DNA from: Aved-18 sp964606665
Lineage (GTDB): Bacteria; Cyanobacteriota; Vampirovibrionia; Obscuribacterales; Obscuribacteraceae
Direction: 5' to 3'
NCBI GenBank assembly: GCA_964606665.1
Contig: CAZSHS010000015.1
Location: 14,067-78,066 of the forward strand
DNA: 64,000 nucleotides
Positions 17,983 to 26,509 of the stretch are shown here, piece after piece. The position numbers and the translations under genes are program-made. Below the pieces are notes generated by a model. That model was not told where the DNA came from, did no database searches, and was given only the letters and a program-made list of their open reading frames with translations. Position 1 is the stretch's first letter. Each line of letters opens with the position of its first letter.

Positions 17983-18016
17983 CCCGGTTCCCGGGTCACG
18001 TGGCCCGGGAACCGGG
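17983..18016. repeat. perfect 13-bp GC-rich inverted repeat
   Basis: CCCGGTTCCCGGG at 17983-17995 is followed, after an 8-base spacer, by its exact complement at 18004-18016; the spacer TCACGTGG is itself nearly palindromic. It sits between the convergent oxidoreductase and kinase genes. It has no downstream T-run on either strand, so it is not a standard intrinsic terminator, although a bidirectional transcription-stopping role is possible. Confidence 0.8.
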
Positions 18017-18059
18017 CAAAACATATACATAAACCATCGTACTGAGTTTAGCTATTAGC

Positions 18060-18080
18060 GCGGAGCGCTAAGTGCTCCGC
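18060..18080. repeat. 7-bp inverted repeat near kinase 3' end
   Basis: GCGGAGC (18060-18066) pairs with GCTCCGC (18074-18080) across a 7-base loop, just downstream of the kinase gene's stop codon. No clear T-run follows. Together with the 17983 dyad it forms a structured convergent spacer. Confidence 0.6.
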
Positions 18081-18098
18081 AAGAAAAGATATAAATGC

Positions 18099-20036
18099 CT
18101 ACTTGGAAATTTGCTCAAGAGTTGCTTCAGGCTTTTTCTTTTTAGGTAATTTGCCTGTAGTAAGCATTTTAAAAACGTCCATAGCAGTCGTTCGGTTCAG
18201 TTTCTTTTCAGTTTCAAGAGCGCGCTCAACTCGGACTAGTCTATTTTTGATTTTCTTATCGCTTAGGTCTTTAATCCAATCACGATGCTCATCCATAAGT
18301 GCAACGGCTTCCTTACTTTCGCCAATTTTAAATTGATTTTCAGCCAAAGCAAGAACTGTATTTGCTTTGAGTGTTTTATCGCAATTGGAATTAGCACATA
18401 GTCCATCATATGCTTTTTTGAGCATTGTATTAGCTTCAGTATTTTGTTTACGACTTTGATAAATCTCGCTCAGAACTAGCGCTGCTTGAATGTATTCTGG
18501 GTATTTGTAGGCTGGCTTTTCTGGTGTTGCCGCAGCTTCTATACCAGCAATGCCAGACAACATCTTTTCGATTGCTTCATCTTGATCTCCATTATTTAGA
18601 TAAATCAATTCGCCTAATTTTATAGCGATGGGAGATGAAACATCGTTTGGTGCATTGACATCGCGCGCCAATTTTTCCATGTCCTGATATGCACGAAGAG
18701 CCTCAGGCGAACTTGCAGCTCCGTACATCATCTGAACTTCTTTGCGCTTAGTCTCGAAGCTCGATTTATTCCAACTCCTATTCAAAGACTGTAATGCAGA
18801 AAATGGTGGCAGGAACAAATAAATTCCTATTGCGCAGAAAATAACCATGACGACGAGCGAAACAGGACTTTTCCATTTGGGTCTCACAGGTTTTGCGATG
18901 GTCACAGTCACAGGTGAGGCACTAGAAACATTGGATGGCAAATTACCGCTAAATTCAGGCACCACTATATTTTCACTTATATTAAGTGGCGTTGTTTGAT
19001 TTGCCTCACTCATCCACATATTAATTGTTGGCTCTGGAGCCAGTAAAGATTCGTTTTTTGAACGCACCAAATTCAATACCAGACTAGAAGGATCAGATCC
19101 TGCCAATTCAACCAAAATATTTTCAAGTTCTTTTGCCGTCTGAAAGCGCTTTTCAGGATCTTTTTCAAGACAACGCATAATGAGATCTTGAACCTGCTTT
19201 GGATGAGTAAGTCCTGCACCGACTTGATGCAACAAGCGCGGCGGCGAATTGATATGCATGAAAACAGTTTGCAGAGCATTTTCACCGACTATTGGAGTGT
19301 GCCCGGTTAAAGCTTCGAACATGACACAGCCCAGAGAATAGATGTCCGAGCGAACATCCACTTCTTTGCCCATACACTGCTCAGGACTCATATATAGTGG
19401 GCTGCCAAAGGATTGACCGGTGGCTGTTAGCTTCTGCATCAAGTTTTGATCCGAACCAATAACTTTGGCGATACCAAAATCTACTAACTTCACGAATTCG
19501 TCAGAACTCTGAGTCTTCACAAGCATGATATTGCTTGGTTTTAAATCGCGATGGATGATATTGCGACTGTGTATGTACGAAAGCGCTTGGCAAGCTTGAC
19601 TAAAAATGTGTAGAAATCGCTCAAGAGAAATGGGACCCTGACTCTCGATAATGTCTTCAAGTGATTTTCCTTCCAGAAAATCCATTACTAGATATGGCTC
19701 ACCGCCCGGACCATAACCAAAATCATAAACAGAGATGAGATGTGGATCATCCAGATTGGCTGAAGCAATGGCTTCTTGCTCGAAGCGCTTAAGACTGACT
19801 TCATCTTCTATAAGCGCTGCTTTGAGCACTTTGATGGCAACAAATTTGTTTATCTGGGTGCGTCTGCCCTTGTAGACAACGCCCATGCCGCCTTTGCCCA
19901 AAACTTCGATGATTTCATAGCGGTCTGAAAGTGTTAGACCCACAAGAGACGAATAATTCACAGTCGAATCAGGCTGGACCGACACCACAGTGTCAGCAAG
20001 TAGTGGGTCCTGCTTTGTTTCGACTTCTTCGCCCAT
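18099..20036 (-). CDS. transmembrane Ser/Thr protein kinase with TPR-like sensor region
   Basis: A complete PknB-type kinase. With the ATG at 20036 it has 645 residues. The kinase domain spans about 40-312: LGKGGMGVVY, VAIKVLK (Lys near 69), HRDLKPSN (His162), DFG near 186 and MSPEQ. One membrane helix (about 390-412, VSLVVMVIFCAIGIYLF) separates it from an outer helical region with TPR-like units (YPEYIQAALVLSEIYQSRKQ). That part probably senses or binds something in the envelope. A GTG at 20093 would add 19 residues but overlap the divergent gene; neither start has a strong Shine-Dalgarno sequence. Confidence 0.93.
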   Translation of the reverse strand: MGEEVETKQDPLLADTVVSVQPDSTVNYSSLVGLTLSDRYEIIEVLGKGGMGVVYKGRRTQINKFVAIKVLKAALIEDEVSLKRFEQEAIASANLDDPHLISVYDFGYGPGGEPYLVMDFLEGKSLEDIIESQGPISLERFLHIFSQACQALSYIHSRNIIHRDLKPSNIMLVKTQSSDEFVKLVDFGIAKVIGSDQNLMQKLTATGQSFGSPLYMSPEQCMGKEVDVRSDIYSLGCVMFEALTGHTPIVGENALQTVFMHINSPPRLLHQVGAGLTHPKQVQDLIMRCLEKDPEKRFQTAKELENILVELAGSDPSSLVLNLVRSKNESLLAPEPTINMWMSEANQTTPLNISENIVVPEFSGNLPSNVSSASPVTVTIAKPVRPKWKSPVSLVVMVIFCAIGIYLFLPPFSALQSLNRSWNKSSFETKRKEVQMMYGAASSPEALRAYQDMEKLARDVNAPNDVSSPIAIKLGELIYLNNGDQDEAIEKMLSGIAGIEAAATPEKPAYKYPEYIQAALVLSEIYQSRKQNTEANTMLKKAYDGLCANSNCDKTLKANTVLALAENQFKIGESKEAVALMDEHRDWIKDLSDKKIKNRLVRVERALETEKKLNRTTAMDVFKMLTTGKLPKKKKPEATLEQISK

Positions 20037-20085
20037 GTCCCAAATTGTACCAACATATGGACTAGAGGAATTAAAATTAGAATCT

Positions 20086-20985
20086 ATGAGCACGCTTTAC
20101 ACCAGAGACGGAACTATCACCAAGCATGACGCGGAAACTGGTGAATGGTTCCACAACAGCGCAGGCGCATATCTAGAAGCGGTCAAAAACTATATAGAAC
20201 CACTCAGTTTTTCTTATTGGAATCCAGAGAGGCTAACGGTTTTAGACTCTTGCTTTGGTCTTGGTTATAACGGACTGGCTTTAATTGAACACATTTGTAA
20301 GCATGCTGCAAAGCCAGTTGAGCTAGAACTTATATGCATCGACAAAAATCGAGAGCATTTGTCCTTATTGCCTCAAGTGCTCAACCAATCCTGCTTTGAG
20401 TCAATTGTAGAAAAACAGAAACTGTCTAATTTTTTTGATCAACTATCAAAATCACAAGAGAGATTCGTGAGCACCACATTTGATATCGGACAAATTTCAC
20501 TCAATCTAAGCTTTCATGTCGATGATTTAAAAAAATCATTACCTGCACTGGTCAAAGAAAAAATCGAATTAGACTTGGTCTTTCACGATCCATTTTCGGC
20601 TCAAAAAATTCCATCTTTATGGACATATGATCTCTTTTCTCTTTATCATTCACTGCTTAAAACCAAAGGCGGAAAATTACTAACTTATAGCACCGCATCA
20701 GGTGTTAGGGGCGGTTTATCTCGTTGCGGTTTCGAGATTTATCGCACCGTGCCAGTCGGCACCAAAAATGGTGGCACCCTTGCAGCCTCCAAATTAGACA
20801 GAGTACTACAATATTCAATTGAGCAAAATTTGGTTATCGAATTAGACCAGGAAGAAATAGATAATATGAAAGGCAGAAAAGGTGTGCCTTACAGAGATCC
20901 TAATTTTAATTTAGAGCGTCACGAAATAATCAGAAAAAGACAAATCGAACAAAACGGATTTTTTCCGCTCAAGAAGCCTCTTTAA
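20086..20985 (+). CDS. MnmC-like SAM-dependent methyltransferase (Methyltransf_30)
   Basis: A 299-residue protein resembling the methyltransferase domain of MnmC, which completes the 5-methylaminomethyl-2-thiouridine modification in tRNA. Visible motifs are HNSAGAYLEA, the SAM-binding VLDSCFGLGYNGLALIE, LICIDKNREHL, the DLVFHDPFSAQKIPSLWT acidic/substrate loop, and LLTYSTASGVRGGLSRCGFEIYR. The FAD-dependent oxidase half of enterobacterial MnmC is absent, as in many bacteria. The ATG at 20086 is preferred; the frame is open further upstream but would run deep into the divergent kinase gene. Its 3' end overlaps the convergent TSUP gene by 17 bases. Confidence 0.85.
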   Translation: MSTLYTRDGTITKHDAETGEWFHNSAGAYLEAVKNYIEPLSFSYWNPERLTVLDSCFGLGYNGLALIEHICKHAAKPVELELICIDKNREHLSLLPQVLNQSCFESIVEKQKLSNFFDQLSKSQERFVSTTFDIGQISLNLSFHVDDLKKSLPALVKEKIELDLVFHDPFSAQKIPSLWTYDLFSLYHSLLKTKGGKLLTYSTASGVRGGLSRCGFEIYRTVPVGTKNGGTLAASKLDRVLQYSIEQNLVIELDQEEIDNMKGRKGVPYRDPNFNLERHEIIRKRQIEQNGFFPLKKPL

Positions 20986-21763
20986 AAAACATAGTGATAG
21001 CTACTAAAAGCATTATTATTCCAAAAGCTTTTTTTAATACTGAGTCTTTGGTGCGAAGAGCAATGGCACTGCCTAGAAAAGATGCCGGAATAGTTGAGAA
21101 CATCATGACGAGCATGAGCCAATAATCAACATGCCCTAAAATGGCATGAGTAATTGTGCCTGGAATAGAAACTATTGATACGACGCACAAAGAGGTTCCG
21201 AAAGCTTCTTTCAAAGACATTTTGGCTAGATATACAAGTGCAGGAATCAAAATAAATCCACCACCGATTCCAAAAAAGCCAGCCATCAATCCAGTTGTGA
21301 TACCAAGTAATGCAAGCTTTAATCGAGAGGGTATATTTGTGTCTGGTTTAGAAACACAATCTGGCTCAGACTTTGCTTTATTAGTCAATTTTTCTAAAAG
21401 ACCAAAAGTTAGATCTAATCCCACAAATGTCACTAAACAAGCGAAGCTTATCATCAGTGCATTTCCGCTTATCAGGTTGGTGGCATAAGCACCAAAACAA
21501 ACTCCTAACATGGCAGGAATACCGATGGATAGAGCTATATTAAGATCGACTAAACCCTTTTTGAAATAATTCACTGCCCCAGTACAACTAGTCGGAATAA
21601 TTATGGCAATGGTCGTTCCTATTGCCACATGCGCAGAAAGTCCTAAAAACAATCGCAAGAGTGGCGTACAAACCACACCGCCCCCGATACCAAAAGCACC
21701 GGACAAAAGACCGGTACAAAAACCGATTGAGATGATTTCAAAAATATGCTCTTGAGCGCTCAA
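20969..21763 (-). CDS. TSUP (TauE/SafE/YfcA) family membrane transporter
   Basis: A 264-residue integral membrane protein with about eight hydrophobic helices in two homologous halves. Each half begins with the family pattern: GFCTGLLSGAFGIGGGVVCTP-like and GITTGLMAGFFGIGGGFILIP-like. TSUP proteins move sulfite, sulfonates, sulfur compounds or organic anions across the cytoplasmic membrane; the substrate cannot be told from sequence. It starts at 21763 and lies 15 bases after the secreted repeat-protein gene on the same strand. Confidence 0.92.
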   Translation of the reverse strand: MSAQEHIFEIISIGFCTGLLSGAFGIGGGVVCTPLLRLFLGLSAHVAIGTTIAIIIPTSCTGAVNYFKKGLVDLNIALSIGIPAMLGVCFGAYATNLISGNALMISFACLVTFVGLDLTFGLLEKLTNKAKSEPDCVSKPDTNIPSRLKLALLGITTGLMAGFFGIGGGFILIPALVYLAKMSLKEAFGTSLCVVSIVSIPGTITHAILGHVDYWLMLVMMFSTIPASFLGSAIALRTKDSVLKKAFGIIMLLVAITMFFKEAS

Positions 21764-21778
21764 TCTGTAGACTTAAAC

Positions 21779-22417
21779 TTACATAAAATGGGCTAGATAC
21801 TGACCAAGGTCAGGATTATCGTATACCATCTGGTCAAACATTGGATTTTTGGCTAAAATTCGCGCCACCGATCGGTCTTTTTTTATTGCTCGATAAATCC
21901 CTTCGGGGTCCCGGCTTATAACTTTTGCAGCATTGCCGTTGGCTGCAAGTGCTCTTGCAGCACTTGGCCATTTGGTTATGCGTCTGCAAACATATGGATC
22001 GGCCTCAGCGATACGAGCAATATGGGGATGGCGAGCCAGAATTTTGGCAGCCGATCGATGGTCACATATCGCTTCGATTATAGCTGGATTGGCTTGGGCA
22101 GATTTTTCTAACCAGCCATAACGAGCCAATCTTTTGGCGAAATTCGAGTCGGATCGAATACGATTAAGCGTGTTTACAGAGAAAGTCCAAAAATGGACTT
22201 TGATAGGTTTTTCCACCACCGGCTTAACGAGCGGATTGGGTGTTGGAGCAGTGGCATCTGGTAATGGGTTTGTTTGAATCACTTCGGGCCTGGGCGAAGC
22301 CTGCACATAATTGCGCAATTTAACTTCCGGACTATCAGACTCAGCGCCCACAGACGGATTGATTGAGCCCAAAAGGGCTAACACCACTATTGATACCAGA
22401 ATGTTTGAATTTGCCAT
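21779..22417 (-). CDS. secreted protein with four 30-residue tandem repeats
   Basis: A 212-residue protein with a signal peptide (about 1-25, cleavage near SVGA). A Pro-rich linker (about 40-75) follows. Residues about 92-212 consist of four consecutive units of 30, 30, 31 and 30 residues. Each begins with (S/N)-x-A-(K/R)-x-L-A and has (D/N)-P at position 19-20, followed by a short helix; the starts are NFAKRLARYG, SAAKILARHP, SAARALAANG and SVARILAKNP. I know no named family for this repeat. It probably forms a helical solenoid in the envelope. Its start is an ATG at 22417, divergent from the HldE-like gene. Confidence 0.8.
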   Translation of the reverse strand: MANSNILVSIVVLALLGSINPSVGAESDSPEVKLRNYVQASPRPEVIQTNPLPDATAPTPNPLVKPVVEKPIKVHFWTFSVNTLNRIRSDSNFAKRLARYGWLEKSAQANPAIIEAICDHRSAAKILARHPHIARIAEADPYVCRRITKWPSAARALAANGNAAKVISRDPEGIYRAIKKDRSVARILAKNPMFDQMVYDNPDLGQYLAHFM

Positions 22418-22488
22418 AGTTCCATAGTATCAAACCCTAAAAGTGTACTTATTATAGGTCTTGCTGCTTATAGTAGAATGTCAATAGA

Positions 22489-24138
22489 ATGGACAGTTTT
22501 TCCCGCCCAAAAGATAAAGACGACTCACCTGAGCGACCGAAGGAGAATAATCCTTCGAATAGTTCGCCACTTTCTGATGCGCTCAGCATAAATGAGGTCT
22601 TTGCTGACCGGACAAAAAAAGAATCACCAGTTAATCGCTTTGAGAAGTTTGACCTGCAAAAAATGTCTCAAGTAAGCAAAATGCTTGAAAAAAAGTCACT
22701 CGAACTCAAAATAGACGATGCTGCAAGCAAGGCTCTGAGCATCAAACCTGAAGCTGTGCCAGAAAGTCACGACTCAGCGGATATTTCTGCACTAAAAGAA
22801 CTCCTGAAAAAGACTTTAGAGTCATTAAATGAAGATTCCGAAGATCTATATCTGCCTCAGTTCGAGCGCAATGCTGTGAAAGAAGCCACCCAATCGCTAA
22901 TTGAGTCTGGCAGTATTCGTGATTTCTTGTCCAATAGTTTGTATCTAGCATTTCTGTATCAATATTTAGGTTGCCATACTAAATACAAAAAGACAGTACA
23001 ATTGAGCCTCTCAATTGATCCCAATAACGCTCTGGTCCAATCAATAATTCAGGAATTACAGGAGTTGAATCACTTGCAGCGCTCTTTCAAGGAATCACAG
23101 AATTACACAGACTCACAAGATGTGACAGTGGCCCCCCTTTCAAAATCGGCGCTGCGCAAGCGAATAATTGAACTGGGTCGCGGCTCCATCATTGTTCTAG
23201 GCGATTTATTAATTGATGAATTGCTTGAAGGTAATCCAGAGCGTATATCCAGAGAAGCACCAGTACTGATTCTCGAGCACGTTGCTACAACAAATATTCC
23301 AGGCGGCGCAGCCAATACCGCAAATAACATTACCGCTCTAGGCGGCAAGTGTCACGCCATAGGCGTCTGCGGCGAGGATGACTATGCTCGCAAAATGGCT
23401 CAGATGCTTGAGCGACATGGTATCACTTATGATTTAATTGCAGACGGCACAAGGCCAACCACTGTAAAAACTCGCATTCTGTCTAAATCGCACTCGCTCA
23501 TGCAGCAATTATTGCGTCTTGACAGAATCGCCCATCATTCAATAAATGAGACAGTTGAGCGCAAATTACTCGAGAGGTTAGAGAAAGCGGCACAAGGACA
23601 CAGTGCCATTATTCTTTCTGACTACAAAGCAGGCACCATCACTGACACCATAATCGAAGCCTGTCGCAAAGTTTCTGATACAAACAAAAATCTACTTGTA
23701 GTCGATGCTCAAAACAGATTCGAGCGCTTCAACGGCTGTGCTCTCATTACGCCTAATCAGCCAGACACAGAAGCAGCACTAGGTTTTAAAATTAATTCGC
23801 ACGAAACACTTATGCACGCAGGTAGCCTGCTCATGAAAATGAGTGGTGCCAAATCAATTCTTATTACAAGAGGTGCACATGGCATGGCTCTCTTCCAAGA
23901 AAACAAGCCTCTTTTTGAATTGCCGCCCTTTAATAGAAGCGAAGTATTTGACGTAAGTGGCGCTGGCGATACGGTCATAGCGACAATGACCCTGGCCCTC
24001 GTGACTGGTGCACGCCCTGAAGAAGCAATGGCTCTGGGCAATCTGGCTGCAGGAATTGTAGTGCGTAAACCAGGAACGGCTGTGACTAGTCAAAAAGAGA
24101 TGCTCGAGGCTCTAGATTCGACAGACTTACCTTTTTAA
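22489..24138 (+). CDS. HldE/RfaE1-type PfkB sugar kinase with TPR-like N-terminal extension
   Basis: A 549-residue protein. The C-terminal 330 residues are a ribokinase-family domain closest to D-glycero-beta-D-manno-heptose-7-phosphate kinase: VLGDLLIDELLEGNPERISREAP, IPGGAANTANNITALGGK, ILSDYKAGT, LITPNQPDTEAALG and the catalytic DVSGAGDTV. The cytidylyltransferase half of bifunctional HldE is absent. Residues 1 to about 215 form an unusual extension: a polar disordered part, then a helical stretch with a TPR-like unit (LYLAFLYQYLGCHTKYKKT then LSIDPNNALV). It probably acts in ADP-heptose or related nucleotide-sugar synthesis. Confidence 0.86.
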   Translation: MDSFSRPKDKDDSPERPKENNPSNSSPLSDALSINEVFADRTKKESPVNRFEKFDLQKMSQVSKMLEKKSLELKIDDAASKALSIKPEAVPESHDSADISALKELLKKTLESLNEDSEDLYLPQFERNAVKEATQSLIESGSIRDFLSNSLYLAFLYQYLGCHTKYKKTVQLSLSIDPNNALVQSIIQELQELNHLQRSFKESQNYTDSQDVTVAPLSKSALRKRIIELGRGSIIVLGDLLIDELLEGNPERISREAPVLILEHVATTNIPGGAANTANNITALGGKCHAIGVCGEDDYARKMAQMLERHGITYDLIADGTRPTTVKTRILSKSHSLMQQLLRLDRIAHHSINETVERKLLERLEKAAQGHSAIILSDYKAGTITDTIIEACRKVSDTNKNLLVVDAQNRFERFNGCALITPNQPDTEAALGFKINSHETLMHAGSLLMKMSGAKSILITRGAHGMALFQENKPLFELPPFNRSEVFDVSGAGDTVIATMTLALVTGARPEEAMALGNLAAGIVVRKPGTAVTSQKEMLEALDSTDLPF

Positions 24139-24180
24139 TAATGTACCAAACGATTCAGTCCTATTAAAATATGGACCGTT

Positions 24181-24405
24181 ATGAACATTTCGCCGGACTT
24201 GACTATTCAGGAATTGCTTCAAATAGCCTCCGACCACAAGGACGGCTCTAAACCAATGCCTGAGGAAGATTGCGTCGAACTTATCGCCCTGATTAAAGCA
24301 CGCGCCTTAGATGAGCTCGATTACGGCGAAGAAATGATTGTAGGTACAGCCCGTATAGTTAAGCGAGTAACTGGAGCAGTTTCTGTCTTTTTCGGAAAAA
24401 TCTAA
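24181..24405 (+). CDS. small hypothetical protein
   Basis: A 74-residue soluble protein, mainly helical (IQELLQIASDH, CVELIALIKARALDEL), ending in a more hydrophobic stretch (RIVKRVTGAVSVFFGKI). No family is recognised. It is followed after 22 bases by the DUF4330-like gene and then the IctB-like gene, all on the same strand, suggesting an operon. Residue composition and context support a real gene. Confidence 0.6.
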   Translation: MNISPDLTIQELLQIASDHKDGSKPMPEEDCVELIALIKARALDELDYGEEMIVGTARIVKRVTGAVSVFFGKI

Positions 24406-24427
24406 CGTTAGTTAAGGATCCAATTTA

Positions 24428-24907
24428 ATGAAAAAACCAAATTTTCTAGACTTTATGCTCATTGCAATCTTTCTTGTATCAGGGCTTGGATTCTTCCTTG
24501 CCAAAGCAGGACATGCAGGAGTCGACCAAGTCATAGAAGGAGTGCGTAAAGTCAAACTGAAAATATCTATCATTGGCTTGAAAACACTGGATACTGAAAT
24601 CATCAAAAAGGGCGACCACAGCTCAATTACCATTCGCAATAGACCAATCGAACCAGCCATGGAAGTGGTCGATGTGGAGCACTGGCCGCACAAAGCATCT
24701 TTTTTGAGTCCTGATGGCAAAGGCGTTGTAGCCTTTGCCGACCCTGCAATTCCGTTTGCTCACGACTTTGTAGTGACAGTAACCGACGAAGCCGAAGTGA
24801 CCAAAGATGGATACGTCATTCGCGGCAACAAAGTAAAAATCGGCAACCAAATTGAACTTGAAGGCATGAAATATCGCGTTCAAGGTATGGTTGTGGACAT
24901 TCTATAA
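24428..24907 (+). CDS. DUF4330-like membrane-anchored protein
   Basis: A 159-residue protein with one N-terminal membrane helix (about 8-27, FMLIAIFLVSGLGFFLAKAG) and a beta-rich soluble domain. The pattern matches DUF4330, a family common in cyanobacteria and relatives whose function is unknown. Features include LKISIIGLKTLDTEIIKKGD, VVDVEHWPHKA and GNKVKIGNQIELEGMKYRVQG. It ends 2 bases before the IctB-like gene, so the two are almost certainly cotranslated. A role linked to that membrane protein is inferred. Confidence 0.75.
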   Translation: MKKPNFLDFMLIAIFLVSGLGFFLAKAGHAGVDQVIEGVRKVKLKISIIGLKTLDTEIIKKGDHSSITIRNRPIEPAMEVVDVEHWPHKASFLSPDGKGVVAFADPAIPFAHDFVVTVTDEAEVTKDGYVIRGNKVKIGNQIELEGMKYRVQGMVVDIL

Positions 24908-24909
24908 AA

Positions 24910-26298
24910 ATGGAAAATTGGTGGCAGAACACATTTAAGCAATCGCTTTTGCTTGGCTCAGTATTTGCGGCTCTTCAAAGCATCAAAGACAAGCTAAAGC
25001 CCTCAACCGGAGCGCTTGGAAGCATTTTACAAAAAATTGCTTTCTTTATTGTGCTTGCACTTTTTCTTGCAATAGGATTGCCTCAGTTTGCTAACGACAA
25101 AATGGGGCTTGCCTTAATCACACTGGCTGCGGGCTTTTTGTGGGTAGTGGGATATTTGCTTGGTGGAAAAGAAAAGCGCGAACTCAGTCATCTCGATTTA
25201 TTCGTTTTGCTATTGATGGGAATCAACATCATCTGCGCCTTCTCTTCGCACTATTTAATGGCAAGCATAAAAGGTCTAGCCAAAGTCATCATTTATATAG
25301 GTAGCTATTTTCTTTTCACAGCAGTTTTGCAAGCTTCGCTCAAGCGAAGACTGGCTATACTTTTCACTCTTCTTTTAAATGGTCTGCTTTTAGCTTTTTA
25401 CGGATTTTATCAATACAAAATTGGCGTAGCTCCACTTGCCACCTGGGAAGATCCAAGTGTAGAAGGCGGCGGTGGTACACGCATTTTTGCCACAATGGGC
25501 AATCCCAATTTGCTTGCCGGTTTTTTCACGCCGCTTGTGCCAATAAGTTTGGGACTGACTCTTTATTTTGCTGAGCTAAAAAAATATATTACTGCCATTG
25601 CATTACTACTTTTGAGTGGTGCCCTTGTTTTGGCAATTGTATTTACTGGATGTCGCGGCGCTTACATTGCACTTGGCGCTTGCCTTTTCATGCTTGGATT
25701 TTCTATTTCTGTGTGGGCATGGAAGTATTTGCCTTCAGTACGAAAATTTTTACCAGTAATAGCCCTTTTAATTTGTGTCGGACTTGCTTTGATTGTCTGG
25801 AAAGTGCCTCAAGTGCAAGAGCGAATAGGCTCAATGTTTTCAGGCAGAGACCACAGCTCCAATTCTTATAGAATGAATGTTTGGATTGCTTCGCTTCACA
25901 TGTTTGCTCAAAACTGGTGGCTTGGAATAGGCGTTGGCAATGAAGCGTTCCGACTAGCTTACGGACTCTACATGGTGAGCGGATTCGACGCACTTGGCAC
26001 TTACTGCGTCCCCTTAGAAATAGCCGTAGAAAACGGAATAGTGGGCGTTTTGATTTTTGGTTTGCTGGTAGGTCTTACTATGCTTAAGGCCCACAAGCTT
26101 TTTTGGGACAAAGAAAATGATCTCAAAGCCTGGCGTTGGGTCATTTTGGGACTTTCGGCCGCGTTGTTTGCTCTTATGATTCACGGCATGGTAGACACGG
26201 TTTTTTACAGACCCCAAGTTCATTTTATTTTCTGGTTGTGCGTTTCACTAATAGCCCTTCCATGGAATATATATAAGGATGCGATCCAGGAAGATTAG
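24910..26298 (+). CDS. IctB-like / O-antigen ligase (Wzy_C) membrane protein
   Basis: A 462-residue polytopic membrane protein with about ten to twelve helices. The large extracytoplasmic loop with a polar segment (RIGSMFSGRDHSSNSYRMNVW) matches the Wzy_C domain of O-antigen ligases and polymerases. The stretch GTRIFATMGNPNLLAGFFTPLVP-like is typical of cyanobacterial IctB-family proteins, once proposed as bicarbonate transporters. A glycan ligase or polymerase role is more in keeping with the domain. It follows the DUF4330-like gene by two bases. Confidence 0.88.
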   Translation: MENWWQNTFKQSLLLGSVFAALQSIKDKLKPSTGALGSILQKIAFFIVLALFLAIGLPQFANDKMGLALITLAAGFLWVVGYLLGGKEKRELSHLDLFVLLLMGINIICAFSSHYLMASIKGLAKVIIYIGSYFLFTAVLQASLKRRLAILFTLLLNGLLLAFYGFYQYKIGVAPLATWEDPSVEGGGGTRIFATMGNPNLLAGFFTPLVPISLGLTLYFAELKKYITAIALLLLSGALVLAIVFTGCRGAYIALGACLFMLGFSISVWAWKYLPSVRKFLPVIALLICVGLALIVWKVPQVQERIGSMFSGRDHSSNSYRMNVWIASLHMFAQNWWLGIGVGNEAFRLAYGLYMVSGFDALGTYCVPLEIAVENGIVGVLIFGLLVGLTMLKAHKLFWDKENDLKAWRWVILGLSAALFALMIHGMVDTVFYRPQVHFIFWLCVSLIALPWNIYKDAIQED

Positions 26299-26361
26299 CT
26301 TCGTTTAATTAAACGCCGTTAATATTTTCACCTTCACCGCCCCGCAACCCCGTTACCTTTC

Positions 26362-26393
26362 TTGACAAGGCGGGAACATTAGAGGATGATAAT
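26362..26393 (+). promoter_or_regulatory. possible sigma70-type promoter of the TadG-like gene
   Basis: TTGACA at 26362-26367 is followed after 20 bases by GATAAT at 26388-26393. The -35 is perfect but the spacer is longer than the ideal 17, so the call is tentative. It would give a 5' leader of about 110 bases before the AGGAGG site and ATG at 26510. Confidence 0.4.
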
Positions 26394-26509
26394 AATATCT
26401 GTTTAATTTTCACTTAGTATCCCAAACATCATTAGTTCTCGCACCGACTCTTTCAAGAGCTAGCCGACTGCTCTGCATATAATCGGCAATACAGGAGGTT
26501 CAATCCATA

